Source: Streptomyces fructofermentans (GTDB lineage Bacteria > Actinomycetota > Actinomycetes > Streptomycetales > Streptomycetaceae). From it: a stretch of DNA of 64,000 bases. Both the position numbers and the translations under genes were made by a program. Under the pieces are notes generated by a model. It saw only the letters and a program-made list of their open reading frames with translations. It made no database searches and was not told where the DNA came from. The stretch lies in assembly GCF_014651055.1 (NCBI RefSeq), contig NZ_BMWD01000030.1:18985-82984 (forward strand). Reading direction: 5' to 3'. The first letter of the stretch is position 1. Every line of letters begins with the position of its first letter. Below are positions 63,047 to 64,000 of this stretch, piece by piece.

Positions 63047-64000
63047 ATGGCCCAGGTCCAGCGCATGTCCCGTTTGATGGTCAAGACACTGCGTGACGAC
63101 CCGGCGGACGCCGAGGTGCTCAGCCACAAGCTGCTGGTGCGCGCCGGCTACGTGCGCCGCACCGCCGCCGGCCTGTGGTCCTGGCTGCCGCTGGGCAAGA
63201 AGGTGCTGGCCAACGTGGAGCGCGTGGTCCGCGAGGAGATGGACGCCATCGGCGCCCAGGAGGTCACGCTGCCCGCCCTGCTGCCCAGGGAGCCCTACGA
63301 GGCGACGGGCCGCTGGGACGAGTACGGCCCCGAGCTGTTCCGCCTCAAGGACCGCAAGGGCGGCGACTACCTCCTCGGCCCCACCCACGAGGAGATCTTC
63401 ACCCTCCTGGTCAAGGACCAGTGCTCGTCCTACAAGGACCTGCCGGTGTCGCTCTACCAGATCCAGAACAAGTACCGGGACGAGGCCCGCCCGCGCGCCG
63501 GAATCCTGCGCGGCCGCGAGTTCCTGATGAAGGACTCGTACTCCTTCGACCTGGAGGACGAGGGCCTGGCCGCGTCGTACGCGCTGCACCGCGAGGCGTA
63601 CCAGAGGATCTTCACGCGCCTGGGTCTGGACTACCGCATCTGCGCGGCCACCGCGGGCGCCATGGGCGGTTCCAAGTCCGAGGAGTTCCTGGCCCCGGCC
63701 GCCGCCGGCGAGGACACCTTCGCCGACTGCCCGAACTGCGACTACGCCGCCAACACCGAGGCGATCACCTACGCGCTGAAGCCGGTCGACGCCGCCGGGG
63801 TCCCCGCCCTGGAGGAGATCCCCACCCCGGACACCCCGACCATCGAGACGCTCGCCGCGCACCTGGGCGTCCCCGCCTCCGCCACCCTGAAGAACCTGCT
63901 GGTCAAGGTGGACGGCGAGATCGTGGCCGTGGGCGTCCCGGGCGACCGCGAGGTCGACATGGACAAGGTGGAGGCGCACTTCGCCCCCGCCGCCGTCGAG
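63047..64000 (+). CDS. proS: Prolyl-tRNA synthetase (5' part, runs off the window)
   Basis: 318 codons of proS are visible. This is the bacterial-type enzyme: motif 2/3 class II core (LLGPTHEEIFTLLVKDQ, IQNKYRDEARPRAGILRGRE, FLMKDSYSFD) followed by the start of the YbaK-like editing insert (ADCPNCDYAANTEAITY, then TLAAHLGVPASATLKNLLVK). It charges tRNA-Pro. AGGAG nine bases before ATG 63047 supports the start. The frame is open to the last base, so the gene continues beyond the window. Confidence 0.96.
   Translation, partial: MAQVQRMSRLMVKTLRDDPADAEVLSHKLLVRAGYVRRTAAGLWSWLPLGKKVLANVERVVREEMDAIGAQEVTLPALLPREPYEATGRWDEYGPELFRLKDRKGGDYLLGPTHEEIFTLLVKDQCSSYKDLPVSLYQIQNKYRDEARPRAGILRGREFLMKDSYSFDLEDEGLAASYALHREAYQRIFTRLGLDYRICAATAGAMGGSKSEEFLAPAAAGEDTFADCPNCDYAANTEAITYALKPVDAAGVPALEEIPTPDTPTIETLAAHLGVPASATLKNLLVKVDGEIVAVGVPGDREVDMDKVEAHFAPAAVE

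Noticed and set aside
63011..63979. A 322-codon minus-strand ORF opposite proS
   Set aside because: It is antisense to a strongly conserved synthetase, with Gly/Val/Leu-rich shadow composition and no domain.

Overview
The window is high-GC actinobacterial DNA, almost certainly from a Streptomyces chromosome. The grounds are very high GC with strong third-position bias, many GTG starts, Tat-type lipoproteins, an LAxTG sortase-E-type anchor, a DasR-type chitinase operator, and the dxr / M50 protease / ispG / GNAT / GNAT / proS order. From memory the backbone resembles the SCO5650-SCO5699 segment of S. coelicolor; no search was run.

Layout. 0-4.6 kb (minus strand): LAETG-anchored surface protein, LOG-like protein, VOC protein and a small ABC exporter. 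4.8-8.4 kb: class III aminotransferase, Lrp/AsnC regulator and a divergent aldehyde dehydrogenase, a likely putrescine degradation unit. 8.4-10.9 kb: degenerate repeats, a broken histidine-kinase gene and an orphan polyamine-binding lipoprotein. 11-17.7 kb: SGNH hydrolase, PadR regulator, serine DD-peptidase, GDPD, a probable aminodeoxyfutalosine deaminase, a DUF4190-like protein, a 77-78 bp tandem repeat and a NADAR protein. 17.9-25.1 kb: an operon of aldehyde dehydrogenase, potD, potA, potB, potC and an FAD oxidase. 25.2-28.6 kb: small primase-like protein, GH18 chitinase with a DasR-type site, PAP2 phosphatase, and a 6C-like RNA overlapping the PAP2 5' end. 28.7-36.6 kb: gabT, a VirD4/TraD-like membrane ATPase, a PucR regulator and a third aldehyde dehydrogenase.

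36.8-53.2 kb is a carbohydrate locus that reads as a complete xyloglucan utilisation system. It has one secreted GH12 endoglucanase, an ABC importer lacking its own ATPase, four apparently cytoplasmic exo-enzymes (GH95 fucosidase type, GH42 beta-galactosidase, GH31 alpha-xylosidase, GH3 beta-glucosidase) and a LacI repressor. Four copies of a palindrome, TCGAAGCGCTTCGA (one imperfect), sit only in the GH3/transporter divergent region and beside lacI. I infer that the secreted enzyme makes oligosaccharides, the lipoprotein and permeases import them, and the cytoplasmic enzymes remove fucose, galactose, xylose and glucose in turn.

53.6-54.8 kb holds a long array of degenerate GC-rich repeats with no credible gene. 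54.9-64 kb returns to housekeeping: acyl-CoA dehydrogenase, dxr, site-2-type protease, ispG, two GNAT proteins and the start of proS, which runs off the window. No tRNA, rRNA, CRISPR array, insertion sequence or phage gene was seen.
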